From Mesoflavibacter sp. (GTDB lineage: Bacteria; Pseudomonadota; Alphaproteobacteria; UBA8366; Aestuariispiraceae), in NCBI GenBank assembly GCA_017792345.1, contig CP051228.1:3440148-3504147 (forward strand): 64,000 bases of DNA. Direction: 5' to 3'. Each line of letters starts with the position of its first letter. The first letter of the stretch is position 1. Shown one piece after another: positions 34,714 to 43,802 of this stretch. Both the position numbers and the translations under genes were made by a program. The notes under the pieces were generated by a model. That model saw nothing but the letters and a program-made list of their open reading frames with translations. It made no database searches and was not told where the DNA came from.

Positions 34714-35394
34714 TCAGAGACCGGCCGCGTGTTTGGCGGTACGGACGGCGTCGCGGAACATGTCTTCCGTCAGCCGCCCCGTATTCGTGTTGTAGCGCGA
34801 ACAATGATAGCTGTTGACCACATTGACCGACTTTCCGCCCAATGCGCCCACGTCATGCACCGCCTGATGGGCGAACTTGACGCCGGACGGCTTCACACCC
34901 AGCACCCGCAATGCCGCCTCATGCGCGATCCGGCCCAGGGTGAAAATCACCCGCAGGTTCGGCATGTCCGCAATCTCGTCGACCAGAAAGTCCCGACAAG
35001 CGGTCATTTCCTGGCCGATGGGCTTGTTCTGCGGCGGGACGCAGCGGACGGCATTGGCGATTCGGCACCGGGTCAGGGTCAGCCCGTCATCCGGCCGCCG
35101 GTCGTAATGGCCCGACGCCAGGTCTTCCTCGACCAGGATCTTATAAAGAAGGTCTCCGGCCCAATCGCCGGTGAACGGCCGTCCGGTGCGGTTCGCCCCG
35201 CCCATACCCGGCGCCAGCCCCAGCACCAGCAACGGGGCGCTGATCGGTCCGAAACTGGGCACGGGGGAATTCCACCAATCGGGATTGGCGGACCGCGCCT
35301 CGGTCCGGAAGGCGACGAGGCGCGGGCAGCGCGGGCAATCGCGCGGCGGGTCGGTGAAGGGCGATCCGGTCACTGTTCCGCCGGTCCCGGTCAA
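34714..35394 (-). CDS. Family 5 uracil-DNA glycosylase (UDGb)
   Basis: The 226-residue protein has an N-terminal Cys pair CPRCPRL as part of an iron–sulfur site, the motif A GLAPGMGGANRTGRPFTGD and the motif B region VVNSYHCSRYNTNTGRL. Absence of an acidic catalytic residue in motif A and the NTNTG ending are characteristic of family 5. It excises uracil and hypoxanthine from DNA. The start is a TTG overlapping the upstream stop by four bases; an in-frame GTG seven codons later has a slightly better site. Confidence 0.92.
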   Translation of the reverse strand: MTGTGGTVTGSPFTDPPRDCPRCPRLVAFRTEARSANPDWWNSPVPSFGPISAPLLVLGLAPGMGGANRTGRPFTGDWAGDLLYKILVEEDLASGHYDRRPDDGLTLTRCRIANAVRCVPPQNKPIGQEMTACRDFLVDEIADMPNLRVIFTLGRIAHEAALRVLGVKPSGVKFAHQAVHDVGALGGKSVNVVNSYHCSRYNTNTGRLTEDMFRDAVRTAKHAAGL

Positions 35395-36101
35395 CGGTTG
35401 CCGGAACGGTCCGTGCGCTCGACGATCGCCTCGACGCCGGCGTAGTCGTCTTCATCCTCGTATTCGTCGTCGTCTTCGTATTCCTCATCCCCCTCGAAAT
35501 CGGCGGACGGGCCCCGAACGGGCCGGCGCTGCTGGGCGGCGGGCGCCTGCGGACGCTGCGAATCGTGGAAGTTCCGGGCGATGGAATCGGCGAGGTCGGA
35601 CAGTTCGATGAAATTGTCGGCCTGGCGGCGCAGCTCGTCGGCGATCATCGGCGGCTGGGACTTTATCGTGCTGACGACACTGACGCGCACCCCGCGACGC
35701 TGAACGGCTTCCACCAAGCTGCGGAAGTCGCCGTCGCCCGAGAACAGGACGACGTGGTCGAGATACTGGGTCATATCCAGCATGTCGATCGCCAGTTCCA
35801 TGTCCATATTGCCCTTGATCCGCTGACGGCCCTGGGAGTCGGTGTAGGACTTGGCCGGCTTGGTCACCATCGTGTAGCCGTTATAGTCCAGCCAATCGAC
35901 CAGCGGGCGGATCGGGCTGTATTCCTGATCTTCGAACAGGGCGGTGTAGTAGAAGGCGCGCATCAATCGGCCTTCAGATTTGAAAGAGGTCAGAAGTTTC
36001 TTGTAATCAATGTCAAAGCCCAAAGCTTTGGCAGCCGAGTACAAGTTGGCTCCGTCGATGAAAATGGCAAACTTCTCTTCTCTGTAAATACCGTGTTTCA
36101 C
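35391..36101 (-). CDS. NYN-domain (LabA/DUF88) RNase-like protein with acidic tail
   Basis: The GTG at 36101 is chosen because GGAGG sits nine bases upstream and the family motif FAIFIDGANLY follows directly; a longer frame adds residues unlike the family. The 236-residue product has a PIN-like NYN domain (about 8-165) with acidic positions in FIDGAN, GNMDMELAIDML and LFSGDGDF. Residues about 195-225 are almost entirely Glu/Asp/Tyr. Such proteins are predicted metal-dependent ribonucleases. Location beside rpoZ–rsh is common in alphaproteobacteria. Confidence 0.9.
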   Translation of the reverse strand: MKHGIYREEKFAIFIDGANLYSAAKALGFDIDYKKLLTSFKSEGRLMRAFYYTALFEDQEYSPIRPLVDWLDYNGYTMVTKPAKSYTDSQGRQRIKGNMDMELAIDMLDMTQYLDHVVLFSGDGDFRSLVEAVQRRGVRVSVVSTIKSQPPMIADELRRQADNFIELSDLADSIARNFHDSQRPQAPAAQQRRPVRGPSADFEGDEEYEDDDEYEDEDDYAGVEAIVERTDRSGNR

Positions 36102-36286
36102 GGCCAGTAGCCTCCAACTGAAATGACTTAGCGAAATTCCGATAGGCGACGGGAGGACAACGAGAATTCGGCGTTGCACCTCACGACGCCCCGTGGCCGC
36201 AATTGGTAGCGAGGGTCCATGTGCCTTTCAAGCGATATTGTATCGTATGCCATTCTTTCCGGGCCGTGTTTCAGGGCTCTGTGGGC

Positions 36287-36357
36287 TTGATATCGCGGGC
36301 GAGGGGGCGTATATCGCACCTCCCGGCGCTATCTCGCGATAGCGCCTAGCGCTTTTT
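36287..36357 (+). promoter_or_regulatory. rpoZ leader: sigma-70-like promoter followed at once by a terminator-like hairpin
   Basis: TTGATA (36287-36292) and TATATC (36310-36315) are separated by 17 bases. A transcript starting near 36322 would immediately enter a perfect 9-bp stem (36325-36333 with 36338-36346, loop TCGC), followed six bases later by TTTTT (36353-36357). rpoZ starts at 36435. The rest of the 333-base gap (36102-36434) holds the NYN gene's ribosome-binding site and nothing else I can name. Confidence 0.5.
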
Positions 36358-36434
36358 GTGCGTTCCGCAGACGGGTAAGGCCAACGCCTCCCCCTTGACG
36401 GATCGCCGACACTGCATTGCGAGGACGAAGCGAT

Positions 36435-36830
36435 ATGGCCCGCGTTACCGTAGAAGATTGCGTCGAGAAAGTTCCGAACCGGTTCGATCTGGTTATGATG
36501 GCCGCCCAGCGCAGCCGTGACATCTCGAACGGCGTCCAGATTCAGGTCGACCGTGACAATGACAAGAACCCGGTCGTCAGCCTGCGTGAGATCGCCGAAT
36601 CCAAGGTCGACACCGCGGAACTGCAGGACGAACTGATCCGCGGCATGCAGCGCTTCATCGACACGGACGAGCCGGAAGAAGACGATGACGTCCAGGTCTA
36701 TGAGCAGGCGATGATCGGCGGTAAGGAAATGCCGGCCATGCCCGATCCGGGCCCGATCCCGGCTGCTCCGGGCGACGAAGACGGCCCGCTGAACATGCCG
36801 AAGTTCGAAGACATCGACGCCGACGACTGA
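36435..36830 (+). CDS. rpoZ: RNA polymerase omega subunit
   Basis: Start at the ATG at 36435 ([10 protein letters not shown]), the conserved omega N-terminus. The 131-residue protein carries [17 protein letters not shown] and [11 protein letters not shown], the helices that wrap the beta' tail. The C-terminal ~45 residues are a Pro/Asp/Glu-rich extension, common in alphaproteobacterial omega. It aids RNA polymerase assembly and ppGpp binding; the ppGpp synthetase gene follows. A strong terminator separates the two. Confidence 0.97.
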   Translation: MARVTVEDCVEKVPNRFDLVMMAAQRSRDISNGVQIQVDRDNDKNPVVSLREIAESKVDTAELQDELIRGMQRFIDTDEPEEDDDVQVYEQAMIGGKEMPAMPDPGPIPAAPGDEDGPLNMPKFEDIDADD

Positions 36831-36858
36831 TCCGTGCGACGGTGAAGACATGAATTGG

Positions 36859-36895
36859 GAAGGCCCGGCCGCAACGCCGGGCCTTCTTGCTTTTT
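36859..36895 (+). terminator. Intrinsic terminator after rpoZ
   Basis: Ten-base arms AAGGCCCGGC (36860-36869) and GCCGGGCCTT (36876-36885), extended by one further G–C pair, enclose a six-base loop; a TTTTT run occurs at 36891-36895 after CTTGC. It lies 29 bases after the rpoZ stop. Confidence 0.8.
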
Positions 36896-37019
36896 GACGG
36901 ATGCTGTCGGGGCCTTGTTTCTGGCCTGGGAAATGCAAATTTCCTTTTCTTCCGGCGCGGCATTCATACTGTGCCTATATTGGATGTATTCAGATCGTTG
37001 AGAGGCATATTCCCCGGCC

Positions 37020-39182
37020 ATGATGCGCCAGTACGAACTTGTTGAGAGGGTTAAAGCTTATGAACCCGGTGCGGATGAAGATGCGCTGAATAAGGCTTAC
37101 GTCTTCACCGTGAAGGCGCATGGCAATCAGAAGCGTGCCAGCGGGGACCCGTATTTTTCGCATCCGGTCGAAGTCGCGGGGCTGTTGAGCGACAAACGGC
37201 TGGACTGTGCCTCGATCATCACCGGGCTGCTGCATGACACGGTCGAGGATACCGAGGTCACGATCCCGGATATCAGCGAGATTTTCGGAGAGGAAGTCGC
37301 CGCGCTGGTCGACGGCGTGACGAAGCTGTCGCAGCTGGAACTGCAGTCGGACCGCACCAAGCAGGCGGAGAATTTCCGCAAGCTTGTCCTCGCCATGTCC
37401 CAGGACATCCGCGTGTTGATCGTGAAACTGGCCGACCGGTTGCACAACATGCGCACGCTGCATTTCATCAAGGCGCCCGACAAACGCCGCCGCATCGCGC
37501 GCGAAACGATGGACATCTATGTGCCGCTGACGGAGCGCATCGGCATCCGCGACTGGCAGGAGGAACTGGAGGATATCGCCTTCCAGGAACTGAATCCGGA
37601 TGCAAGGGCCTCCATTGTCGCGCGCTTGGAGTTCCTGGCGGAATCCGGCGGCGATGTCGTGGAGCGCGTTCGCGCGGCGCTGCAGGCGAGCCTGAATGAT
37701 GCCGGGCTGAACGCCGACGTCTCGGGTCGGCAGAAGCGGCCCTATTCAATCTGGCGCAAGATGCAGCGTCAGAATATCGGCTTCGAACAATTGTCCGACA
37801 TCATGGCCTTCCGGGTCGTCGTTGATTCCATTGAGGATTGCTACAAGGCGCTGGGGGCGCTGCACGGCAAGTATTCGATGGTTCCGGGCCGCTTCAAGGA
37901 CTATGTCTCGCTGCCCAAGCCGAACGGGTACAGGTCGATCCATACCGGTGTCATCGGCCCGGAGAACCGTCGAATCGAAATCCAGATCCGAACCCGCGCG
38001 ATGCATGAAATCGCCGAGTTGGGGGTCGCGGCCCATTGGCGTTACAAGCAGACCGGCAAGCCCGACCAGGAAAGCAAAGGGTCGACGGAAGGCCGCCAAT
38101 ACCGGTGGCTGCGGGAACTTCTGGAAATTCTCGACAATGCGTCGGGGCCGGAAGACTTCCTGGAACACACCAAGATGGAGATGTTCTCCGATCAGGTGTT
38201 CATCTTCACGCCCAAAGGGGATCTGCACGCCCTGCCGCGCGGGTCTTGTCCGGTCGATTTCGCCTATGCCGTCCATACCGATATCGGGAACCGCTGCACG
38301 GCCGCTCGGGTGAACGGACGCCTGGTTCCGCTGCGGACGGAACTGCGCAATGGCGACCAGGTCGAAATCGTGACGTCCAAGGCGCAAACACCGTCGCCCG
38401 CCTGGGAAAACTTCGTCGTCACCGGCAAGGCCCGTGCCTGTATCCGCCGTTTCGTGCGCTCCGTTCAGCGCGAACAATATGTCCGCCTCGGCAAGGAAAT
38501 CCTGGATCGTGCCTTCAAGGCGGCGGGCTATGAAGCGACGGAGAAGGCCCTGAAGGGCATTGTGCAGCGCTTCGATGCCGAGAATGCCGAGGATATCCAG
38601 GCCGCTGTGGGCGAGGGGCGGATCAGCGCCCGCGATGTGCTGTACGCTGCCTATCCCGGTGCGAAGGAAAAAGAGAAGGAAAAGAAGGCACCCCGGCCAC
38701 GCGCAGCGAAGGAACAGATCGATCCGTCGTCGGGCGGCGCAATCCCGATCCGCGGCCTTATCCCGCATATGGCGATCCACTTCGCGAAATGCTGCCATCC
38801 CCTGCCGGGCGACCGGATCATCGGGATCGTCACCACCGGCAAAGGCGTCACCATCCACAATATGGACTGCCCAACCTTGGAGAATTTCTCCGACATGCCG
38901 GAACGGTGGCTGGATATCTCCTGGGATCAGGAGGCGGTGGACGGATCGGCTTTCACCGGACGCATTCGGGCGGTATTGTTGAATGAGCCGGGGGCGCTGG
39001 CGGAGGTGACGGGCGTCATCGGGCGCGACGGAGGCAATATATCGAACCTGAAATTCACCAGCAGAAGTGCGGATTTTTTTGAAATGCTGATCGACATCGA
39101 AGTCGTCGACGCCAAACAGTTGAACAATATTCTGGCCGCCCTGCGCGCGTCCAAACACGTTAATTCGGTGGAGCGCGCCTGA
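37020..39182 (+). CDS. rsh: Bifunctional (p)ppGpp synthetase/hydrolase
   Basis: The 720-residue protein has the full long-RSH layout: HD hydrolase domain (about 25-175; FSHPVEVAG and LLHDTVEDT), synthetase domain (about 235-345; RFKDYVSLPKPNGYRSIHT), TGS (about 390-450; PRGSCPVDFAYAVH) and a C-terminal ACT domain (about 645-718). RFKD in the synthetase loop, rather than the acidic ExDD of RelA, marks a bifunctional Rel/SpoT-type enzyme, the single long RSH usual in alphaproteobacteria. It sets ppGpp during starvation. Two adjacent ATGs start the gene. Confidence 0.96.
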   Translation: MMRQYELVERVKAYEPGADEDALNKAYVFTVKAHGNQKRASGDPYFSHPVEVAGLLSDKRLDCASIITGLLHDTVEDTEVTIPDISEIFGEEVAALVDGVTKLSQLELQSDRTKQAENFRKLVLAMSQDIRVLIVKLADRLHNMRTLHFIKAPDKRRRIARETMDIYVPLTERIGIRDWQEELEDIAFQELNPDARASIVARLEFLAESGGDVVERVRAALQASLNDAGLNADVSGRQKRPYSIWRKMQRQNIGFEQLSDIMAFRVVVDSIEDCYKALGALHGKYSMVPGRFKDYVSLPKPNGYRSIHTGVIGPENRRIEIQIRTRAMHEIAELGVAAHWRYKQTGKPDQESKGSTEGRQYRWLRELLEILDNASGPEDFLEHTKMEMFSDQVFIFTPKGDLHALPRGSCPVDFAYAVHTDIGNRCTAARVNGRLVPLRTELRNGDQVEIVTSKAQTPSPAWENFVVTGKARACIRRFVRSVQREQYVRLGKEILDRAFKAAGYEATEKALKGIVQRFDAENAEDIQAAVGEGRISARDVLYAAYPGAKEKEKEKKAPRPRAAKEQIDPSSGGAIPIRGLIPHMAIHFAKCCHPLPGDRIIGIVTTGKGVTIHNMDCPTLENFSDMPERWLDISWDQEAVDGSAFTGRIRAVLLNEPGALAEVTGVIGRDGGNISNLKFTSRSADFFEMLIDIEVVDAKQLNNILAALRASKHVNSVERA

Positions 39183-39187
39183 CCGAC

Positions 39188-39766
39188 ATGCTTTTTCGCC
39201 GTCGAAAACCGCCGACCCGCCTATCGAGACTCCGAGAGTTGATCTGGCCGAAAATGAGCTTCCGCCGGGTGTTGGGCTATTACAAAAGCCGGATGGCGCG
39301 TCTGCCCGGGACGCCGCACAGCATCGCCGCCGGTTTCGCGGCCGGGGCGGCCGTCAGTTTTACACCCTTCATGGGGTTTCATTTCTTGTTGGGCGCGCTG
39401 GTCGCCTGGGCTCTGCGCGGCAATCTGATCGCCTCGGCCTTGGGGACGCTGGTCGGTAATCCTTGGACATTTCCGTTCATTTGGCTGGCGATCTATAAGG
39501 TCGGCGCCGCGATCATGCTGGATTCGGAAAGCCGCGTGCCGCTGGACGACTTGTCGCTGTCCTATTTGTGGAACCATATCGAGGACGTTCTCGTGCCGAT
39601 GATGCTGGGCGGCGCGGTCCTGTCCGTGATCGTCTGGCCCTTGTTCTATTTCCCCTTGGCGCGCGGAATCGAACGGTTCCGCAAGATGCGTTTCGAACGC
39701 CGTCTCCGGAAGCGGTCCACGGAAGTGGCCGTGACCGGACAGGCGATCGGCCAGGATCCGGCATGA
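39188..39766 (+). CDS. DUF2062 membrane protein
   Basis: The 192-residue protein has a basic N-terminus, two or three membrane segments (about 52-80, 85-110 and 135-160), and the DUF2062 motifs GTPHSIAAGFAAGAAVSFTPFMG and GNPWTFPFIW. Function is unknown; the family commonly stands between rsh and acpS in this order. Its stop overlaps the acpS start (ATGA at 39763). Confidence 0.9.
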   Translation: MLFRRRKPPTRLSRLRELIWPKMSFRRVLGYYKSRMARLPGTPHSIAAGFAAGAAVSFTPFMGFHFLLGALVAWALRGNLIASALGTLVGNPWTFPFIWLAIYKVGAAIMLDSESRVPLDDLSLSYLWNHIEDVLVPMMLGGAVLSVIVWPLFYFPLARGIERFRKMRFERRLRKRSTEVAVTGQAIGQDPA

Positions 39767-40200
39767 TCATCGGTACGGGCACCGATCTTTGCGAGATTTC
39801 CCGGATCGCCGCCTCATTGGAGCGGTTCGGCGACCGATTCACCGAACGGTGTTTCACCGATCGCGAACGCGCCCGTGCCGAACGCAAGAAGGCGAAACGG
39901 GCCGACCGCTACGCCCAGATGTTCGCCGCGAAGGAGGCCTGTTCCAAGGCCCTGGGCACCGGACTTCGGTTGGGTGTTTTCTGGCGAGACATGGAGGTGG
40001 TGCCGCTGGCCAGCGGCAAACCGCGTCTGATACTGCATGGCGGCGCCAAGGCGCGGGCGGAATCCTTGATGCCGCCCGGGTATGCGCCGTTGATCGACGT
40101 GTCGCTGACGGACGAGGCCGGCCTGGCCCATGCCATGGTAATTCTGTCGGCGGTGGACGCCGGTCTGGTCGCCCTGGCGACACAGTATCGCGAGTTGTAG
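39763..40200 (+). CDS. acpS: Holo-[acyl-carrier-protein] synthase
   Basis: Start at the ATG overlapping the DUF2062 stop. The 145-residue phosphopantetheinyl transferase has both AcpS motifs: IIGTGTDLCEISRI with the magnesium-binding Asp and FAAKEACSKALGTGL with the Glu-Lys pair. It moves 4'-phosphopantetheine from CoA to acyl carrier protein, a step required for fatty acid synthesis. Position upstream of lepB is the standard alphaproteobacterial arrangement. Confidence 0.97.
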   Translation: MIIGTGTDLCEISRIAASLERFGDRFTERCFTDRERARAERKKAKRADRYAQMFAAKEACSKALGTGLRLGVFWRDMEVVPLASGKPRLILHGGAKARAESLMPPGYAPLIDVSLTDEAGLAHAMVILSAVDAGLVALATQYREL

Positions 40201-40301
40201 GGCCTGTTGGCGGGACGTCGCTGGTGGCCAGGGTTGACACCCGACGGGGCGGCGGGCCATATCCCGCGCATCGCACGGACTAATCGGAACGGCCGCGCCG
40301 C

Positions 40302-41084
40302 ATGAGCAACAAGACCTCGCAGGATTCGGAGAGCGAAATGCCGTCCGGCATTGTGCCGCGCCTGAAGAAATACCTGAAACATCCCTATGCCGCGTCCTTC
40401 CTGGATACGGCGCAGACGGTGTTCTGGGCCGCGGTGATCGCCGTGGGCTGCCGGGTCTTCGCCTATGAACCCTTCAACATTCCGTCGGGGTCCATGCTGC
40501 CGACGTTGAAGATCGGCGATTATCTGTTCGTTTCGAAATTTTCCTATGGCTACGGGCAGTATTCCTTCCCGTTCAGCCCGGTCAGCTATTCTGGCCGCAT
40601 CCTTGGCAGCCTGCCGGAACGCGGCGATGTCGCGGTGTTCCGCAACCCGTCCGATCCGGAAACCGACTTCATCAAGCGTGTGGTCGGCCTGCCCGGCGAT
40701 ACGATTCAGCTGCGCCACGGCATCCTGCACATCAATGGGGAGCCGGTGACGCGCCGCCCGGTCGGGGATTACCGGTCCGAACCGTCGGAAAACATGTCGC
40801 CTTGGGTGAAGCAGTATATCGAGACGCTGCCGAACGGCTCCGAACACCCGATCCTGGAAGAGAACGGGGACACCGGTCCGATGGACAATACCGGCGAATT
40901 CGTCGTGCCGTCCGGCCATTTCTTTATGATGGGCGACAATCGCGACAATTCCTCGGACAGCCGCGTGCTTCAGAATGTCGGCTTCGTTCCGATCGAGAAT
41001 TTCATCGGCGAGGCCACGATCATCTTCTTTTCGGTCGGCGATCCCGGCGTCCGGTTCGAACGCTTCTTCAATGTCGTCGAGTGA
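40302..41084 (+). CDS. lepB: Signal peptidase I
   Basis: The 260-residue enzyme has one N-terminal membrane helix (about 33-53), the catalytic serine S64 in PSGSMLPTL, and the general base K125 in DFIKRVVGLPGD. GHFFMMGDNRDNSSDSR near residue 210 is the box E signature. It removes signal peptides of exported proteins at the periplasmic face, including several encoded in this window. Its end overlaps the rnc start by 14 bases. Confidence 0.97.
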   Translation: MSNKTSQDSESEMPSGIVPRLKKYLKHPYAASFLDTAQTVFWAAVIAVGCRVFAYEPFNIPSGSMLPTLKIGDYLFVSKFSYGYGQYSFPFSPVSYSGRILGSLPERGDVAVFRNPSDPETDFIKRVVGLPGDTIQLRHGILHINGEPVTRRPVGDYRSEPSENMSPWVKQYIETLPNGSEHPILEENGDTGPMDNTGEFVVPSGHFFMMGDNRDNSSDSRVLQNVGFVPIENFIGEATIIFFSVGDPGVRFERFFNVVE

Positions 41085-41766
41085 TCCGGACCGGGCCGCG
41101 CTGGAGGCCCGGCTGGGGCATAACTTCGCGAACCGCCGTCTTCTGGAACTGGCCTTGACCCATCGCAGCCTTTCCCAGGCCGGGAAGGGCAGCTACGAGC
41201 GTTTGGAATTCCTGGGCGACCGGGTGCTGGGACTGCTGGTCGCGGACATGCTGTTGACGCGTTTCCCGAAGGAGCCGGAAGGGCATCTGTCGCGCCGCCT
41301 GAATGCCCTGGTCCGCCAGGAGACGCTGGCCAAGGTGGCGCGTGGCCTCGAACTGGGCGGTGAGATCCGTTTCGGTACGTCCGAGGAAGCGGAAGGTGGT
41401 GACAATCCGGCAATTCTGGCGGATGTGTGCGAGGCGCTGATCGCGGCGATCTATCGTGACGCCGGGCTGGAGGCCGCCTCCAAATTCGTGACTGCACGGT
41501 GGGAACCGTTGCTGGACGATAATCAGACGCCGCCGCGCGATGCCAAATCGGGGCTGCAGGAATGGACGATGGCGCGCGGGCTGGGCCTGCCGCAATATGA
41601 GGAAGTGGCGCGCAGCGGTCCGGATCACGCACCCGTCTTCACCGTCCGGGTCTCTGTCCCGGGGTATGGCGCGGAAGAGGCGGAGGGGAAGGCTAAGCGC
41701 CAGGCCGAGCAGACCGCGGCCGGGAATATGCTGCGCCGATTGCAGAAAGAGCACGAGAATGAGTGA
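41071..41766 (+). CDS. rnc: Ribonuclease III
   Basis: The ATG at 41071 (MSSSDPDRAAL) lies inside the end of lepB. The 231-residue protein has the RNase III signature ERLEFLGDRVLGL, the second acidic cluster DVCEALIAAIY, and a C-terminal double-stranded-RNA-binding domain (about 160-228). It processes rRNA precursors and structured mRNAs. era follows with an eight-base overlap. Confidence 0.97.
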   Translation: MSSSDPDRAALEARLGHNFANRRLLELALTHRSLSQAGKGSYERLEFLGDRVLGLLVADMLLTRFPKEPEGHLSRRLNALVRQETLAKVARGLELGGEIRFGTSEEAEGGDNPAILADVCEALIAAIYRDAGLEAASKFVTARWEPLLDDNQTPPRDAKSGLQEWTMARGLGLPQYEEVARSGPDHAPVFTVRVSVPGYGAEEAEGKAKRQAEQTAAGNMLRRLQKEHENE

Positions 41767-42673
41767 CATCGAAGGCGGGCAGGACAACCGCTGCGGCTTT
41801 GCGGCCATTATCGGCGCACCGAATGCCGGCAAGTCCACCCTGGTCAACAAACTGGTCGGCGCAAAAGTATCGATCGTGACGCATAAGGTTCAGACGACCC
41901 GAACCCGCGTCCTGGGTATTGCGCTGCATGGTGACGCCCAGATCGCGTTCATCGATACGCCCGGTATCTTCAAACCGCGCCGGCGATTGGATCGCGCCAT
42001 GGTCTCCGCCGCCTGGCAGGGCGCACAGGACGCCGATGCGACGGTGCTTCTGATCGATGCCCAGACCGGCGTGACGGAGGAAGTCGACGATATCCTGAAA
42101 GGGCTGCAGAACGGCGGCGGCAAGGTCATCCTGGCGTTGAACAAGATTGACCTGGTGAAACGCGAATCCCTGCTGCAGTTGGCGGACCGATTGAACGCGA
42201 CCGGCCTTTTCAGCGACATCTTCATGGTGTCGGCGACGCGTGCCGACGGGACGGACGACCTGATCGGGCATCTGGCCAACCGGATGCCGAAAAGCGTCTG
42301 GCTGTTCCCGGAAGACCAATTGTCGGACATGCCGCAAATGCTGCTGGCAGCCGAGGTGACGCGCGAGAAACTGTTCCTGAACGTCCATCAGGAACTGCCC
42401 TATGCCCTGACGGTCGAAACCGAAAGCTACGATGTCCGCAAAGACGGGTCGGTGCGCATCGAACAGGTCATTTATGTCGAACGTGAAAGCCAGCGCGCCA
42501 TCATCCTGGGCAAGAACGGGTCCAAGGTGAAGACGGTGGGCCAGTTGGCCCGCGAAGAGTTGCAGGAGATGTTCGAGACCAAGGTGCACCTGTTCCTCTA
42601 TGTGAAGGTGCGCGACCGCTGGCAGGACGATCCCGAACGCTATCGAATCTGGAATCTCGATTTTAAGGCATGA
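41759..42673 (+). CDS. era: GTPase Era
   Basis: The ATG at 41759 overlaps the rnc stop. The 304-residue protein has G1 GAPNAGKST, switch region TTRTRVLGI, G3 DTPG and G4 NKID, followed by a KH domain with IILGKNGSKVKTVGQ. It binds the 3' end of 16S rRNA and helps 30S assembly. Coupling to rnc and to the next gene is the common arrangement. Confidence 0.97.
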   Translation: MSDIEGGQDNRCGFAAIIGAPNAGKSTLVNKLVGAKVSIVTHKVQTTRTRVLGIALHGDAQIAFIDTPGIFKPRRRLDRAMVSAAWQGAQDADATVLLIDAQTGVTEEVDDILKGLQNGGGKVILALNKIDLVKRESLLQLADRLNATGLFSDIFMVSATRADGTDDLIGHLANRMPKSVWLFPEDQLSDMPQMLLAAEVTREKLFLNVHQELPYALTVETESYDVRKDGSVRIEQVIYVERESQRAIILGKNGSKVKTVGQLAREELQEMFETKVHLFLYVKVRDRWQDDPERYRIWNLDFKA

Positions 42674-43428
42674 CCGAAGAAACCGTCTCCGATCTCTCCC
42701 CCGTTATCATTCTGGTCGACCCGCAACTGGGCGAAAATATCGGGATGTGCGCCCGCGCGATGCTGAATTGCGGGTTAACGAAGATGCGGATCGTGCGGCC
42801 GCGCGACGGCTGGCCCAACCAGAAGGCGCGTGACGCCTCGTCGGGCGCTCTGGACGTGATCGACGGCGCAACCCTGCATGAAACGGTCGAGGATGCGGTC
42901 GCGGACTTGACCCGTGTCTACGCGACCACCGGCCGCAAACGGGAAATGGTGGAAACCGTTATGACCCCGCGTGCCGCCGCGTCGGACATACGGAAAGTGT
43001 CTTCCGTCGGCGGGGAGCGTTGCGGCGTTCTGTTCGGCGGAGAGCGATCCGGCCTGAACAATGACGATGTCGCCAAGGCGGATGTCATTCTTCGGGTACC
43101 GCTGAACCCCGATTTCAAGTCATTGAACCTGGCTCAGGCGGTTTTGCTGGTGGGCTATGAATGGTTCATCGCGGCCGATGAGACGCCGGACTTCGATCTG
43201 GATATCGGTGGCTCTCGGCCCGCCACCCGGCAGGAGATCGACATCTATATCGATCGGCTGGGCCGGGGCTTGGACGAAGGCGGGTTTTTCCGGGCACCGG
43301 AGATGCGACCGACCGTCATGCGCAATATCCGCCTCCTGTTTCAGCGGGCCAATTTGACGGACCAGGATATCCGCACCCTGCACGGCATTGTGGAATCCCT
43401 GCGCCGCGCCGGGCCGGAACGCGGCTGA
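42670..43428 (+). CDS. trmJ: tRNA 2'-O-methyltransferase TrmJ-like (SPOUT)
   Basis: The 252-residue protein is a SpoU-family SPOUT enzyme: IILVDPQLGENIGMCARAM at the N-terminus with the conserved N–R pair, then LFGGERSGLNNDDVAKAD and LNLAQAVLLVGYEW, which form the knotted SAM site. The C-terminal ~75 residues fit the TrmJ tail, which methylates position 32 of tRNA. Start overlaps the era stop by four bases. TrmJ is the best match, but other SpoU members cannot be excluded without a search. Confidence 0.85.
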   Translation: MTEETVSDLSPVIILVDPQLGENIGMCARAMLNCGLTKMRIVRPRDGWPNQKARDASSGALDVIDGATLHETVEDAVADLTRVYATTGRKREMVETVMTPRAAASDIRKVSSVGGERCGVLFGGERSGLNNDDVAKADVILRVPLNPDFKSLNLAQAVLLVGYEWFIAADETPDFDLDIGGSRPATRQEIDIYIDRLGRGLDEGGFFRAPEMRPTVMRNIRLLFQRANLTDQDIRTLHGIVESLRRAGPERG

Positions 43429-43432
43429 CGCT

Positions 43433-43711
43433 TCAAAGGCGTCCAATTTTTCCGAAGCCGCCGATCAAACCCGACACGGCCACCCGATAGGCGCGACCGC
43501 GCAAACGCCGGGCGATTGCGTCCGCCGAAACCGTTCGCCGTTCTTCGTCGGTCATAGCCGCGCTCAGCCGGTCCATTTCATGGGCCACGGCGAGGATCGG
43601 ATTGGCGGGCAGTTTCCGTGTCACAGCGCCGGCCACTCGGCGCAACGAATCCAGGATGCCCGGATGACGGTCCACGGCGGGGTGGGGGAAAGCATGTTCG
43701 TAGACTTGCAT
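43433..43711 (-). CDS. Small protein of unknown function, divergent from HxlR regulator
   Basis: The 92-residue protein has no family I recognise. It is basic, with an amphipathic N-terminal half and a C-terminal VAVSGLIGGFGKIG stretch. A ribosome-binding site (AAGGAT) lies about seven bases upstream, and the divergent promoter carries paired operators for the neighbouring HxlR regulator, both of which support a real, regulated gene. Its start codon itself falls within a third ACTTGCAT half-site. It ends five bases from the trmJ stop. Confidence 0.65.
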   Translation of the reverse strand: MQVYEHAFPHPAVDRHPGILDSLRRVAGAVTRKLPANPILAVAHEMDRLSAAMTDEERRTVSADAIARRLRGRAYRVAVSGLIGGFGKIGRL

Positions 43712-43782
43712 CGATTTGATCCTTGTTGAGGACTTGCATTATGCAAGTGATTAATTGGATATTTTGCTTGCAAAATGCAAGT
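43703..43782. promoter_or_regulatory. Paired inverted-repeat operators for the HxlR regulator
   Basis: Two 17-bp imperfect palindromes of the form (A/G)CTTGCA-N3-TGCAAGT occupy 43732-43748 and 43766-43782, 34 bases centre to centre, with a further half-site ACTTGCAT at 43703-43710. They fill the 91-bp space between the divergent 92-residue gene and the HxlR gene, so both should be controlled. Confidence 0.68.
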
Positions 43783-43802
43783 GGAAAAATCATCTTTTAA
43801 TC

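Noticed and set aside
36102..36434. tmRNA (ssrA) or 6S RNA gene beside rpoZ
   Set aside because: I looked for the tRNA-like TTCGA/ACCA ends and a tag frame because ssrA often lies near here in alphaproteobacteria; none is present.
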